Origin: Paenarthrobacter aurescens TC1
Lineage (GTDB): Bacteria > Actinomycetota > Actinomycetes > Actinomycetales > Micrococcaceae
Assembly (NCBI GenBank): GCA_000014925.1
Contig: CP000474.1
Location: forward strand, 620,001-684,000
Direction of reading: 5' to 3'
DNA length: 64,000 nt
Shown: positions 1 to 8,177 of the stretch, one piece after another
Position numbering within the stretch: the first letter of the stretch is position 1
Layout of the letters: every line of letters starts with the position of its first letter
Made by a program: the position numbers and the translations under genes
The notes under the pieces: model-generated
What the model was told of the DNA's origin: nothing
Database searches by the model: none
Seen by the model: only the letters and a program-made list of their open reading frames with translations

Positions 1-317
1 ACGTGTTGGCCAAGATCGCCGAGATGCCTGAGGCAGATAAGGCTCTTGCCGAGCGAATCCACGCGATCGTCAAGGAGCACGCCCCGGAGCTCACCCCCAA
101 AACCTGGTACGGTATGCCCGCCTACGCCAGGGACGGGAAGAACATCGTCTTCTTCCAGAGCTCCCACAAGTTCAAGGCGAGGTACGCCACGCTCGGCTTC
201 GAAGAGAACGCCCAGCTGGATGACGGCGCCATGTGGCCCACGTCCTTCGCGCTCACCGAGATCACGCCTGAGACTGAGGCAAGAATCGTCGAGCTCATTA
301 AGAAGGCACTGAGCTAA
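1..317 (+). CDS. DUF1801 (YdhG-like) protein, 5' partial
   Basis: The frame is open from the window edge to TAA at 315-317, giving about 104 visible residues. The motif KTWYGMPAYARDGKNIVFFQ followed by a conserved Phe/Gly-rich core is typical of the DUF1801/YdhG family, small cytoplasmic proteins sometimes compared with frataxin-like iron chaperones; the biochemical role is not established. The family is usually about 110-140 residues, so the true start probably lies before the window, although GTG at 3 cannot be excluded. It is convergent with the AI-2E family gene and no terminator is evident in the 11-bp gap. Confidence 0.72.
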   Translation, partial: VLAKIAEMPEADKALAERIHAIVKEHAPELTPKTWYGMPAYARDGKNIVFFQSSHKFKARYATLGFEENAQLDDGAMWPTSFALTEITPETEARIVELIKKALS

Positions 318-328
318 GGGCGCGCCCG

Positions 329-1465
329 CTAGGTCGGTTGGCTGTTGGCTGGCGGGAGTTCCGGATTCATGGGTTCCAGGTCCGGATCTTCTGCCGTCCA
401 CACTTGGATGATGGCCCACGTTACCGCCGCGATGGGTACCGCCAGGACGGCGCCGATGATGCCCGCAAGGATGGTGCCTGCCGTCAGGGCCATCAGGATG
501 ACCAGTGCGTGGAGCTCCAGGGACTTGCCCATGACCACCGGCTGGAGGAGGTCGCCTTCGAGCTGGTTGACGGCGATCACTACGATGATCACGATCAATG
601 CCACGATGGGACCGTTGGCCACGAGTGCCACCAAAGCAGCCAGGATTCCGGCCACTGTGGCACCCACCAAGGGGATGAATGCGCCGATGAACACGATGAT
701 GGCCAAAGGGATGGCGAGCGGAACTTGCATGATGAGCAAGGCAGCGCCGATGGCCACGGTGTCCACCAACGCCACGATCGCCGTTCCCCGGACGTAGCCC
801 CCCAGGACCTCCATGGTCCGCTTGCCGACGCGGCGAAGTTTGGCTTCGCGCCTGCCTTTGAAGGGCCTCAGGAAGAATTCCCAGATTTTGGCGCCGTCCT
901 TGAGGAAGAAGAACAGGATGACTACCACCAGGCTGGCGCCGGCCAGGAATTCGGTGACTACCGACAGTCCGGTCACTGCACCGGAGCGTACCTGGCTGCT
1001 CTGCGCGAACTCCACTACGGCTTCCCGTGCCTGGTTCAGTTGCTCCCGGTCAATGGGAAACGGTCCGGTCAGCAGGAAGCTTTCCAGTTCGTCCAAACCG
1101 GCTGCTGCCTGACTGATCAGTTCGTCCCATTGGCTTCGGACTGACATCACAATGACAGTGATGACCCCGCCGAGCACTATCAACAAGCCCAGGAAGGCGA
1201 CTCCAGTGGCCAGTCCTCCACGCCATCCGCGGCGTCGCAGCATATTCACGAAGGGGCCGATGGCCGCGGCCAGAATCAGGGCGATGAGCACCGGGATGAC
1301 GAGCAAGCGGATTTGGAGCAGCCCAAAAACCGCAACCACTGTCAGGGTCAGAATGAGCAGTATCTGAAGCGCCCGGGTGGCCGTCCGGCCCAGTGAGTCT
1401 TTCCAGAGGTCGGGTTTGGATGGCTTGCGCACGGAAACGGGGGCTGTTTCCTCGGGTGCCGTCAT
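329..1465 (-). CDS. AI-2E family (PerM/YdiK-type) transporter
   Basis: A 378-residue integral membrane protein. After a charged N-terminal tail of about 28 residues come hydrophobic segments near residues 30-48 and 53-70, a third helix near 85-108, a hydrophilic loop of about 45 residues, and a hydrophobic C-terminal half with several more helices. This is the usual AI-2E exporter/PerM layout of about 8 helices and 350-400 residues. The family name comes from a few AI-2 exporters; other members are Na+/H+ antiporters or unknown, so the substrate cannot be assigned. ATG start at 1465. It appears monocistronic. Confidence 0.85.
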   Translation of the reverse strand: MTAPEETAPVSVRKPSKPDLWKDSLGRTATRALQILLILTLTVVAVFGLLQIRLLVIPVLIALILAAAIGPFVNMLRRRGWRGGLATGVAFLGLLIVLGGVITVIVMSVRSQWDELISQAAAGLDELESFLLTGPFPIDREQLNQAREAVVEFAQSSQVRSGAVTGLSVVTEFLAGASLVVVILFFFLKDGAKIWEFFLRPFKGRREAKLRRVGKRTMEVLGGYVRGTAIVALVDTVAIGAALLIMQVPLAIPLAIIVFIGAFIPLVGATVAGILAALVALVANGPIVALIVIIVVIAVNQLEGDLLQPVVMGKSLELHALVILMALTAGTILAGIIGAVLAVPIAAVTWAIIQVWTAEDPDLEPMNPELPPANSQPT

Positions 1466-1566
1466 GATGAGCTCCTGTTCGTTCGCATCGGTTAGCCGAC
1501 GTGATCAAACATAAGCCTACTGACTATTGCCCTGGAGTGGAGACGTCCTGCGCCGGATTGGCCCGC

Positions 1567-1749
1567 CTAGTGAGTCGGATCGGGGTGCGGTGGGACGGGC
1601 CCGGGATCGGGAACCGGCAATGGACCAGGGGTTGGGTTCGGGTCCGGAATGGGGCTGGGTGGAAAGGGGGTGGTGGGATCCGGCGGTGGCGGCACGGGTC
1701 CGGGATCCGGAGGGAATGGCTCGGGCTCGTGGGTGGGAGGAAGTGTCAC
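1567..1749 (-). CDS. Small proline-rich protein (60 aa)
   Basis: A 60-residue ORF with a GTG start at 1749, preceded by AAAGGAGAG six bases upstream, one of the best ribosome-binding sites in the window. The product is almost entirely Pro, Asp, Gly and short hydrophobics (PPPPDPTTPFPPSP, PDPGPVPPHPDPTH), has no predicted globular fold and no signal peptide or membrane segment. Pro-rich short proteins of this style occur in Arthrobacter-type genomes without a function. The RBS and GC-skewed codons argue that it is translated. The opposite-strand reading here is Gly/Arg-rich and looks like a shadow. Confidence 0.6.
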   Translation of the reverse strand: MTLPPTHEPEPFPPDPGPVPPPPDPTTPFPPSPIPDPNPTPGPLPVPDPGPVPPHPDPTH

Positions 1750-1910
1750 GATCTCTCCTTTGCGTACTCAGGGTATTGCTCCGGCAGATAACTGCAGCCT
1801 ACTCCCGGTTTCCAGTCAGCCACAGGGCTGCCTTTGCTGCAATACGGACAAATGGACCGCGGTGGGCGTATGCCGAGCTCCGGCCGCTGCTGGGATGAGT
1901 AGTTCAATTT

Positions 1911-1926
1911 TAGGTCATATGACCTA
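1911..1926. promoter_or_regulatory. Perfect 16-bp palindrome, candidate TetR operator
   Basis: TAGGTCATATGACCTA is a perfect 16-bp palindrome ending 11 bp before the ATG at 1938, first gene of an operon whose second gene is a TetR repressor. Size, symmetry and position fit a TetR operator covering the transcription start or early leader. The assignment to the adjacent regulator is inference. Confidence 0.7.
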
Positions 1927-1937
1927 GAATAGAACTC

Positions 1938-3005
1938 ATGACTGATTTCCTTGAACTCGATACCACCGGTCCTGTGCTGATCGTCGGCGGTTACGGCACC
2001 GTCGGCACAGCGCTGACCCGACTCGCCGCAGCCGAATGGCCCTTGCTCCTCACCGGCCGGAACCCGGAGCGCGGCAGCCACCTGATCAGCAGCAACGTTC
2101 CCGGTGAGCAACAAAAAGTGACAGTGCAGAAATGGGACCTCAACCAAACCGAGCCATTCGCCGCCAAGATCAGGGCGGTCATCAGCACAGTCAACGATCC
2201 CCATGACAGGGTGCTTCGCGCAGCCGTCTCCGCCGGAATTCCGTACGTCGACGTCACCCGTTGGACCAGCCGCGTCACCAGGGCACTCACTCTGGCAACC
2301 CTGCTGCAGCCAACCGCTCCTGTCTTGCTGAGCTCAGGCTGGATGGGCGGGGTCACCAACATCGTCGCAGCAGCTTTGGCCCACGATGCCGGCGGCGGGG
2401 ACCAGATCGACGTCGCCATCCGGTACGACATCAATGACAAGGCCGGAGTCGATTCAGTGGACTTCATGGACCGGCTGGGACTGGACTTCGAAGTACGCAA
2501 AGGCGGTCAGGCCGCCGTCGTACGCCCCCTGACTGACGCGCGCTGGGTGGACATTGCCGGGCACCGCACCAAAGTGGCGCGGCTCGACACACCTGAACAG
2601 TTCACATTGCCGCTCACCCTTGGCGCCGGATCGGTGTCCACCCGGATCGGCTTCAGTTCCAACGCGTCCACCACGGCGTTGCTCGCCGCACGTGCGGTGG
2701 GACTCTTCCGCTGGGGTAGCGGGGCACGGTGGGCGCCGCTGCGAAGGTCCTTCCTCTACTCGCCCGGCTCAGGTGGCACGGCACATATCCGCATCGATGT
2801 GAAAGGTCCGGCCGGAACGCGAACTGCCGTCATTTCCGATCCGCAAGGGCAGGCGCACCTCACCGCTTTGGGCGGTTTGCTGGGGCTGCGCAGTGTTCTC
2901 GCGGAGGGCGCCGGGCCCGGTGTTACCTTCCCCGAATCCGCACCGGATCCAGCATCCCGTCTGGCGGAACTTGAATCCCACGGTGTGACAATATTGAGGT
3001 CATGA
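1938..3005 (+). CDS. Saccharopine-dehydrogenase-like NAD(P)-binding protein
   Basis: A 355-residue protein with an N-terminal Rossmann fold: hydrophobic strand VLIVGGYGTVG (about residues 13-23) followed by a helix and an LLLTGRNPERG second strand, as in the saccharopine dehydrogenase/trans-enoyl reductase-like superfamily. The C-terminal half (about 130-355) is the alpha/beta domain of these proteins. Substrate unknown; true saccharopine dehydrogenase is unlikely in this setting. It overlaps the TetR gene by ATGA at 3002-3005 and lies behind the palindrome at 1911-1926, so it is probably the repressed gene of an autoregulated operon. Confidence 0.75.
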   Translation: MTDFLELDTTGPVLIVGGYGTVGTALTRLAAAEWPLLLTGRNPERGSHLISSNVPGEQQKVTVQKWDLNQTEPFAAKIRAVISTVNDPHDRVLRAAVSAGIPYVDVTRWTSRVTRALTLATLLQPTAPVLLSSGWMGGVTNIVAAALAHDAGGGDQIDVAIRYDINDKAGVDSVDFMDRLGLDFEVRKGGQAAVVRPLTDARWVDIAGHRTKVARLDTPEQFTLPLTLGAGSVSTRIGFSSNASTTALLAARAVGLFRWGSGARWAPLRRSFLYSPGSGGTAHIRIDVKGPAGTRTAVISDPQGQAHLTALGGLLGLRSVLAEGAGPGVTFPESAPDPASRLAELESHGVTILRS

Positions 3006-3616
3006 CCGAAAGCAAGGGCGCCCTGCGGAAGGCGGCGCTCCTTGACGCTGCTCAACAAGTTCTGGTCACCAAGGGCAACGCCAATGCTGCCATGCGGGAC
3101 TTCGCCGCCGCGGCCGGAGTGCGCATCGGACACCTGCAGCACTACTTTCCTACGCGGGCGGACCTGATCCGCGCTGTCCTTGAGCGAAGCCTTGAACGCT
3201 CACTGCAGAGGCTTTCGGAAGAGGCCGGGCTGGACCTTGGTGCCGATGCGGCCGGAAGTCTGACCCGGGAGGATTCCCATCGACTCTTGACGGCGCTGCT
3301 GCACGAACACTCAGCGCTTGAAGACGTGAAGATGCACCTGGAGATCTGGGCCCTGGCCTCAGCAGACCAGCAAGCGGCGGCTGCGCTGAGGAGCTTCTAT
3401 GGGCAGTATGCAGCGCACGTCAGCAGCGTGGTGCGGCGCGGCAGGCCAGAGTTGTCGGAGCCGGAACTCGCCGGCGTTGCTGCCGCGATCGTGAGCCTCT
3501 TCGAGGGGGCGGCTGTCACACGCTCGGATATTGCCGGCCTCCGGACAGAGCACGGAGACGGAGCCATTATCCGCGCGGCCCAATGGTTGATCCACGGACA
3601 GGAACCCACGCAGTGA
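3002..3616 (+). CDS. TetR family transcriptional regulator
   Basis: A 204-residue protein with an N-terminal TetR helix-turn-helix at about residues 10-55 (LLDAAQQVLVTKGNANAAMRDFAAAAGVRIGHLQHYFPTR region, with the typical HYFPT element) and an all-helical ligand-binding C-terminus of normal length. The start overlaps the upstream dehydrogenase stop (ATGA) and its stop overlaps the fucosidase start (GTGA), so the three genes are translationally coupled. It probably binds the palindrome at 1911-1926 and represses its own operon; the ligand may derive from the dehydrogenase or fucosidase substrate. Confidence 0.9.
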   Translation: MTESKGALRKAALLDAAQQVLVTKGNANAAMRDFAAAAGVRIGHLQHYFPTRADLIRAVLERSLERSLQRLSEEAGLDLGADAAGSLTREDSHRLLTALLHEHSALEDVKMHLEIWALASADQQAAAALRSFYGQYAAHVSSVVRRGRPELSEPELAGVAAAIVSLFEGAAVTRSDIAGLRTEHGDGAIIRAAQWLIHGQEPTQ

Positions 3617-4887
3617 CCCACCTTGTGCCCACCCCGGCCCAAGTCCGCTGGCAGCAGCTCGAATTTGGCGTCTTTATCCACTACGGCATCAACACCTTCG
3701 CCGGTAAGGAGTGGAGCGACGGCACCGTTCCGGCGTCGATTTTCAACCCGACAGAACTCGACGCCGGCAGTTGGGTCCGCGCCGCGAAAGAGGCGGGTGC
3801 GAGGTACCTCGTCCTGACCGCCAAGCACCATGACGGGTTCTGCCTTTGGCCCACAGTCACCACTGATTATTCCGTTGCGTCCTCGCCGTGGCGCGACGGT
3901 CAGGGGGACGTTGTCCGCGAAGCCGCGGACGCCTGCGCAGAACATGGAATAGGGCTGGGGCTCTACCTATCCCCGTGGGACCGGAACGCCGAGTGCTACA
4001 ACGATCCCGCAGCCTATGACGATTTCTACGTCCAACAGCTGACTGAGCTCTGCACAGGCTACGGTCCGCTCATGGAATTGTGGTTCGATGGCGCGGGCTC
4101 GGTGGGTCGTGAGTATGACTGGGGCAGGATCATCGCTGTTGTTAAGGAACACCAGCCTGAGGCGATGATCTTCAACATGGGCCAACCCACCATCCGCTGG
4201 GTGGGCAACGAGAATGGACTGGCGTCGGACCCCGTCAACTATGTTGTGGACCGCACCTCTGACACCCAGTACACCGAGACCAGCTCAGGGCTGCTGGCCG
4301 AACTCTACTTGCCGCCGGAATGCGATGTCTCCATCCGCCGAGGCTGGTTCTGGCATCCGGACGACCAGCCGAAATCCGTGGAGCACCTGCTCGCCATTTA
4401 CTACCAATCGGTGGGAATGGGCGCGAATCTCCTGCTGAACCTGCCTCCCGATAGTCGCGGACGCCTTCCTGACGAGGATTCCGCGAGGCTCAGGGAGTGG
4501 AAGCGGGAATTGGATCGTCGACTCTCCGGGGTGGTGGAAGCGTCGGTTGAAAACCACGACGGCCAAGCGACCCTCAGTTTTCCGGCTTCCGTCACGTTCA
4601 ATCACCTGGAGCTGGTGGAGGACCTGAGCTCGGGGCAGCGGATCCGCCGGCACGTGGTGGCTGCCGATGGCGTGGACCTTGCAGACGGGATGACTGTTGG
4701 CAACCGTCGTATCCACCAGTTGCCGGCCACCACCGCAAGCCGGCTGCACGTGAGGTTCGGTGGTGCCGGCGACGGTGAAGGTAGCGGCGGACGCTTGGTC
4801 TCTGCGCGGGTATATACAGGTGCTCTGGATGCTGGAGTACCAGCGATCCCCGAAGGATATGAAGCCCCAACAGACGAGCCGGAGTAG
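3613..4887 (+). CDS. Alpha-L-fucosidase (GH29)
   Basis: About 424 residues. GH29 hallmarks are LEFGVFIHYGINTF near the N-terminus, YLVLTAKHHDGFCLW, and PLMELWFDGAG, whose Asp is the expected catalytic nucleophile. A beta-sandwich follows the TIM barrel. No signal peptide is visible, so it should act in the cytoplasm on imported fucosides. Start: GTG at 3613 overlaps the TetR stop by GTGA and begins just before the conserved domain; an in-frame codon at 3583 would lie inside the TetR gene. Last gene of the three-gene operon. Confidence 0.87.
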   Translation: MTHLVPTPAQVRWQQLEFGVFIHYGINTFAGKEWSDGTVPASIFNPTELDAGSWVRAAKEAGARYLVLTAKHHDGFCLWPTVTTDYSVASSPWRDGQGDVVREAADACAEHGIGLGLYLSPWDRNAECYNDPAAYDDFYVQQLTELCTGYGPLMELWFDGAGSVGREYDWGRIIAVVKEHQPEAMIFNMGQPTIRWVGNENGLASDPVNYVVDRTSDTQYTETSSGLLAELYLPPECDVSIRRGWFWHPDDQPKSVEHLLAIYYQSVGMGANLLLNLPPDSRGRLPDEDSARLREWKRELDRRLSGVVEASVENHDGQATLSFPASVTFNHLELVEDLSSGQRIRRHVVAADGVDLADGMTVGNRRIHQLPATTASRLHVRFGGAGDGEGSGGRLVSARVYTGALDAGVPAIPEGYEAPTDEPE

Positions 4888-4931
4888 TTCCTTGAGGGGC
4901 GTCTAATAATGTCGGTGCCTCCTGCCAGAGT

Positions 4932-6470
4932 ATGGACATGGAGCGGATTCGGGAGAGGCAAGCGGGCGCAGTAGTGGCGGATGCGCTTGTTGCTGCCTCG
5001 TCTCGTGGCTTGCCGGCAAGCGCTCTTCAGCTCGGCCCCGTTCCGGCCAGCAAGGTTCCGGCCGGCCCCGTTCCGGCCGGCCCCGTTCCGGCCAGCAAGG
5101 TTCCGGCCAGCCCTGTTCCGGCCAGCACCGTCAGCAGTGACTTGATCGAGCAGCTGCGTGTACTGGAGGAGATGAAGTCCGCGATCTCCGGTTTGCAGGC
5201 GCGGGTTGCCGTGGCCTTTGACCTTGCCCAACGCGCCGAACAAGCCGAAGCCGGTGTTCCTGCGTCCGAACGCGGCCAAGGCGTGGGCGCCCAGATCGCA
5301 CTCGCAAGGCTGGAATCACCCAACCGTGGATCCCGGCTACTCGGACTGGCGAAGGCGCTGGTGACGGAGATGCCACGCACCCTGGCCGCACTGCAATCCG
5401 GGCAGTTGAACGAATGGCGGGCCACGCTGCTCGTAAGGGAAACAGCCTGCCTGTCGGTTGAGGACCGCTGCGCGGTGGACGAGGAACTCGCCGCGGACAC
5501 CGGAACCTTTGCCGGCAAAGGCGACAAAGCGATCATTGCCGCTGCGAAGGCTGCCGCTTACCGGCGGGATCCGCGGTCGGTAGCGAGGCGTGCCAGTCGC
5601 GCCGCCGCTGAACGGACGGTCAGCCTGCGTCCGGCGCCGGACACCATGACCTACCTGACCGCGCTGCTTCCCGTTGCCCAGGGAGTGGCCGCCTACGCAT
5701 CCCTGACCCGGGCAGCTGATTCGGCCCGCGCCAGCGGTGATACTGGGCCTGGCGGTGATACAGGGTCTCGCGGGGATGTCCGGGGCCGAGGCCAGATCAT
5801 GGCCGACACCCTCGTCGAACGCATCACGGGGGTTCCCGGTGGGGTCAGCGGCGTGGAGCTCCAACTCATCATGACCGACCGAACCCTTCTCCAAGGCGAT
5901 AACGAACCAGCCAGGCTTCAGGGCTACGGAATCGTCCCTTCGGAATGGGGCAGGAAACTACTCCGCCTTGGGCGCCCGGAAAGCACCGCGGCCGTGGGGG
6001 AGCCGGGGCAGACCAGGCAAGAGCAAGTACCCGATAGCCTCGAACCGGCGAACCTCAGTCCAGAACAAGCAGACCAGGACCACGAGTTCCGCATCTGGCT
6101 TCGTCGGCTTTACACCGCGCCGGCCTCAGGAGAACTCCTGACCATGGACTCCAAAGCACGGCTGTTCCCCACAAGGCTCCGGCGCTTCATCGAAATCCGT
6201 GACGATACCTGCCGCACCCCGTACTGCGACGCGCCCATCCGGCATATCGACCATGTGCTTCCGTGGCGCTCCGGCGGGACCACCACTGTGGAGAACGGTG
6301 CAGGGCTCTGCGAAGCCTGCAACCACACCAAAGAAAGCCCCGGCTGGAACAACAAAACCGTGAACAGGGACGGACAGGGCAATCACACGCTCGAAGTCAG
6401 CACGCCTACCGGGCATACCTACCAATCGAAAGCCCCACCCCTGCCCGGGCATCGGCCCTCCAGAACGTAG
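4932..6470 (+). CDS. DUF222 / HNH endonuclease domain protein
   Basis: A 512-residue protein of the actinobacterial DUF222-HNH (13E12-like) family. The N-terminal two thirds is DUF222. The C-terminus has an HNH zinc nuclease motif: CRTPYCDAPIRHIDHVLPW, then GGTTTVENGAGLCEACNHTK. These proteins are multi-copy in Arthrobacter and mycobacteria; function is unknown, with a selfish or DNA-processing role suspected. Residues about 37-66 are a Val-Pro-Ala-(Ser/Gly) repeat encoded by six 15-bp tandem units. ATG at 4932, with another ATG at 4938; the RBS is weak for both. Confidence 0.88.
   Translation: MDMERIRERQAGAVVADALVAASSRGLPASALQLGPVPASKVPAGPVPAGPVPASKVPASPVPASTVSSDLIEQLRVLEEMKSAISGLQARVAVAFDLAQRAEQAEAGVPASERGQGVGAQIALARLESPNRGSRLLGLAKALVTEMPRTLAALQSGQLNEWRATLLVRETACLSVEDRCAVDEELAADTGTFAGKGDKAIIAAAKAAAYRRDPRSVARRASRAAAERTVSLRPAPDTMTYLTALLPVAQGVAAYASLTRAADSARASGDTGPGGDTGSRGDVRGRGQIMADTLVERITGVPGGVSGVELQLIMTDRTLLQGDNEPARLQGYGIVPSEWGRKLLRLGRPESTAAVGEPGQTRQEQVPDSLEPANLSPEQADQDHEFRIWLRRLYTAPASGELLTMDSKARLFPTRLRRFIEIRDDTCRTPYCDAPIRHIDHVLPWRSGGTTTVENGAGLCEACNHTKESPGWNNKTVNRDGQGNHTLEVSTPTGHTYQSKAPPLPGHRPSRT
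5041..5130 (+). repeat. Six tandem 15-bp repeats inside the HNH gene
   Basis: Units start at 5041, 5056, 5071, 5086, 5101 and 5116. Each begins TTCCGGCC(A/G)GC and varies only in its last bases, encoding a VPA(S/G)xx spacer. A whole-codon unit allows copy-number change without frameshift, so this is a likely length-polymorphic site. Confidence 0.9.
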
Positions 6471-6491
6471 GCAAAGGCTCCGTTGGGGCGC

Positions 6492-6506
6492 TGAAAAACT
6501 TTTTCA
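6492..6506. promoter_or_regulatory. A/T inverted repeat in the gap before the sigma factor
   Basis: TGAAAAA-C-TTTTTCA is a perfect inverted repeat just after the HNH stop, in the 286-bp gap 6471-6756 that otherwise shows no ORF. It is followed by AAAACCTTGTACC, a candidate -35-like element. It may be a weak terminator for the HNH gene or part of the sigma factor promoter; neither can be decided by eye. Confidence 0.35.
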
Positions 6507-6756
6507 AAAAACCTTGTACCCCGCGTAACCCTTTGGCGTGCCGTGACGATTACGTCTTTGAAAGGGCCGAGCTGGAATTTGTCCCCCATCATGTTCCAGC
6601 TCGGCTCTTCCTTGTCTCCAGGGTGTTTGTCGGGCAAGCGGGTCCTTCCACGGAAGGGCAGATAGAGCAGTTACCCTTGGTGGGGTCGTCCGTTGGTGAC
6701 AAGCGGACGTCCAGACCCAAGCAACGGACCTGCCGCCAACCGAAAGCCTCATTTCT

Positions 6757-7311
6757 GTGACCGACGCATTGACCGATGAAGCGCTTCAGGCGCTCAAGGG
6801 CAATAACGCGGAACTGTTCGGCGCCGTCTACCAGGCATATGCCGGTCAGGTTCTGGGCTATCTGACGGCCAAAGGTGTGTCAGATCCGGAAGCAGTCACG
6901 CAGGACGTGTTCCTGGCCGTTCTACCCCGACTGGATGGCATCAACGGTGGGGTCCACGGCCTCCGGACTTTCGTTTTCTCGGTGGCACATGCCCGCATGG
7001 TGGATGAGCACCGGAAGCAAAGCAGGTCGCCCGAACAGCACGAGTTCGAGGCTGAGCGGGATACACGGGAAGCGAGTTCGGCCGAGGCCGAAGCCATGGG
7101 TCGCTTGGCACCGTATGAGGTCATGGCGCTGTTGGACCACCTCGGGGCCGAGCAGCGGGAGGTTCTGACGCTTCGCATTGTGGCAGGCCTGACCGTTGAC
7201 CAGGTTGCCGAGATCATGGGGAAATCCGCTGGTGCAGTGAAGCAACTGCAGCGGCGGGCACTCATAACGCTCCGTGAGCTTTCGGCAGTGAAGGAATACG
7301 TGTCGCCATGA
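6757..7311 (+). CDS. Sigma-70 family (ECF-like) sigma factor
   Basis: 184 residues with region 2 at about residues 22-90 (GAVYQAYAGQVLGYLTAKGVSDPEAVTQDVFLAVL, then the FSVAHARMVDEHRK core) and region 4 at about 120-178 (LDHLGAEQREVLTLRIVAGLTVDQVAEIMGKSAGAVKQLQRRA), the classic sigma-4 HTH. GTG start at 6757. Its stop overlaps the next gene by ATGA (7308-7311), so the two are translationally coupled, as sigma/anti-sigma pairs often are. The regulon is unknown. Confidence 0.9.
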   Translation: MTDALTDEALQALKGNNAELFGAVYQAYAGQVLGYLTAKGVSDPEAVTQDVFLAVLPRLDGINGGVHGLRTFVFSVAHARMVDEHRKQSRSPEQHEFEAERDTREASSAEAEAMGRLAPYEVMALLDHLGAEQREVLTLRIVAGLTVDQVAEIMGKSAGAVKQLQRRALITLRELSAVKEYVSP

Positions 7312-8168
7312 CATATAGGGATAGTGAACGCGAAGCGATGGTGGACGAGCTGCTGCTCGACGCTGATCTCATCGACGCCGCTGACATCCGGCAGGCGCTG
7401 CTCTCCATGGGTTCCTTCGCCAACCTTGAAGCCCCAACGCCGGGACCGGAGCTCTCCGCCATGCTGGCTGGTCCGCATGATGAAGTCAGCAAACGCCGCT
7501 GGAGGCACAAGCACCGAACGGCAGTAGTAAGCGTAGCCGTGGTGGCAGCAATGGGCCTCGGCGTCAGCGGGGTTGCCGCCGCCAGTTCCGGGTTCACCCG
7601 GAACCCCTCCTTCATCGATGAACTCCTGGGCAACTACAGTCCGCAGCCGGCAGCCGCGCCCGTACTGCCGGTTCCCGACGCACCGCGCGTCACCACGGAA
7701 CCTGCTCCGGTGGTAGATCCTGCAGCGGTTCCGCCCATCCCGGCAGCTTCATCCATTCCCGTACCCGGCAGTGCAGCACCTGCGGAAACACAGGCACAGG
7801 CACAGGCACAGGCAGCGGCACCCACCGAGGCCCTGGCTCAACCACAACCACAGGCACCCGCAGCACAGGCACAGCCGCCGGTACCCTCAGTGGTTCAACC
7901 TCCCGCCGATGCCCCGCCGAGCAACGTCGCCCCAAACCCTGCCCGCAGCCCGCAGGCAGAGCCGGGCCCGGCCAAAGACGAGAAGCAACAAGCCGCCAAG
8001 CCTGATGCTTCGCCGCAGGATGCCGGGAAGCCCGCGAAGCCCTTGCCCGGAGTGGAAGGTAATAGGCCCGGACACGTACCTCCAGGGCTGATCAACCAAC
8101 GGGCCGAAGAGCAGTTCCAAGGCGGCGTCGACAAGTGGAAGCAGTGGCTTAAGAGCGGCGACCATTAG
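7308..8168 (+). CDS. Pro/Ala-rich single-pass membrane protein, candidate sigma partner
   Basis: 286 residues. About 65 acidic residues precede a basic patch RRWRHKHR and one transmembrane helix at about residues 70-92 (TAVVSVAVVAAMGLGVSGVAA). A long Pro/Ala/Gln-rich low-complexity exterior region (about 105-225, with alternating AQAQAQAQA) and a charged tail follow. No zinc anti-sigma motif is recognised. ATGA coupling to the sigma factor and the cytoplasm-membrane-exterior layout suggest it is the sigma partner; this is inference. The poor conservation expected of Pro/Ala repeats will make homology weak. Confidence 0.75.
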   Translation: MTYRDSEREAMVDELLLDADLIDAADIRQALLSMGSFANLEAPTPGPELSAMLAGPHDEVSKRRWRHKHRTAVVSVAVVAAMGLGVSGVAAASSGFTRNPSFIDELLGNYSPQPAAAPVLPVPDAPRVTTEPAPVVDPAAVPPIPAASSIPVPGSAAPAETQAQAQAQAAAPTEALAQPQPQAPAAQAQPPVPSVVQPPADAPPSNVAPNPARSPQAEPGPAKDEKQQAAKPDASPQDAGKPAKPLPGVEGNRPGHVPPGLINQRAEEQFQGGVDKWKQWLKSGDH

Positions 8169-8177
8169 GCTTGGGTC

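Noticed and set aside
338..1144. 268-aa plus-strand frame opposite the AI-2E transporter
   Set aside because: His/Asp-rich shadow of a membrane protein gene, no RBS.
5041..5130. Possible CRISPR-like array
   Set aside because: Units are contiguous, with no spacers, and in frame with the HNH gene.
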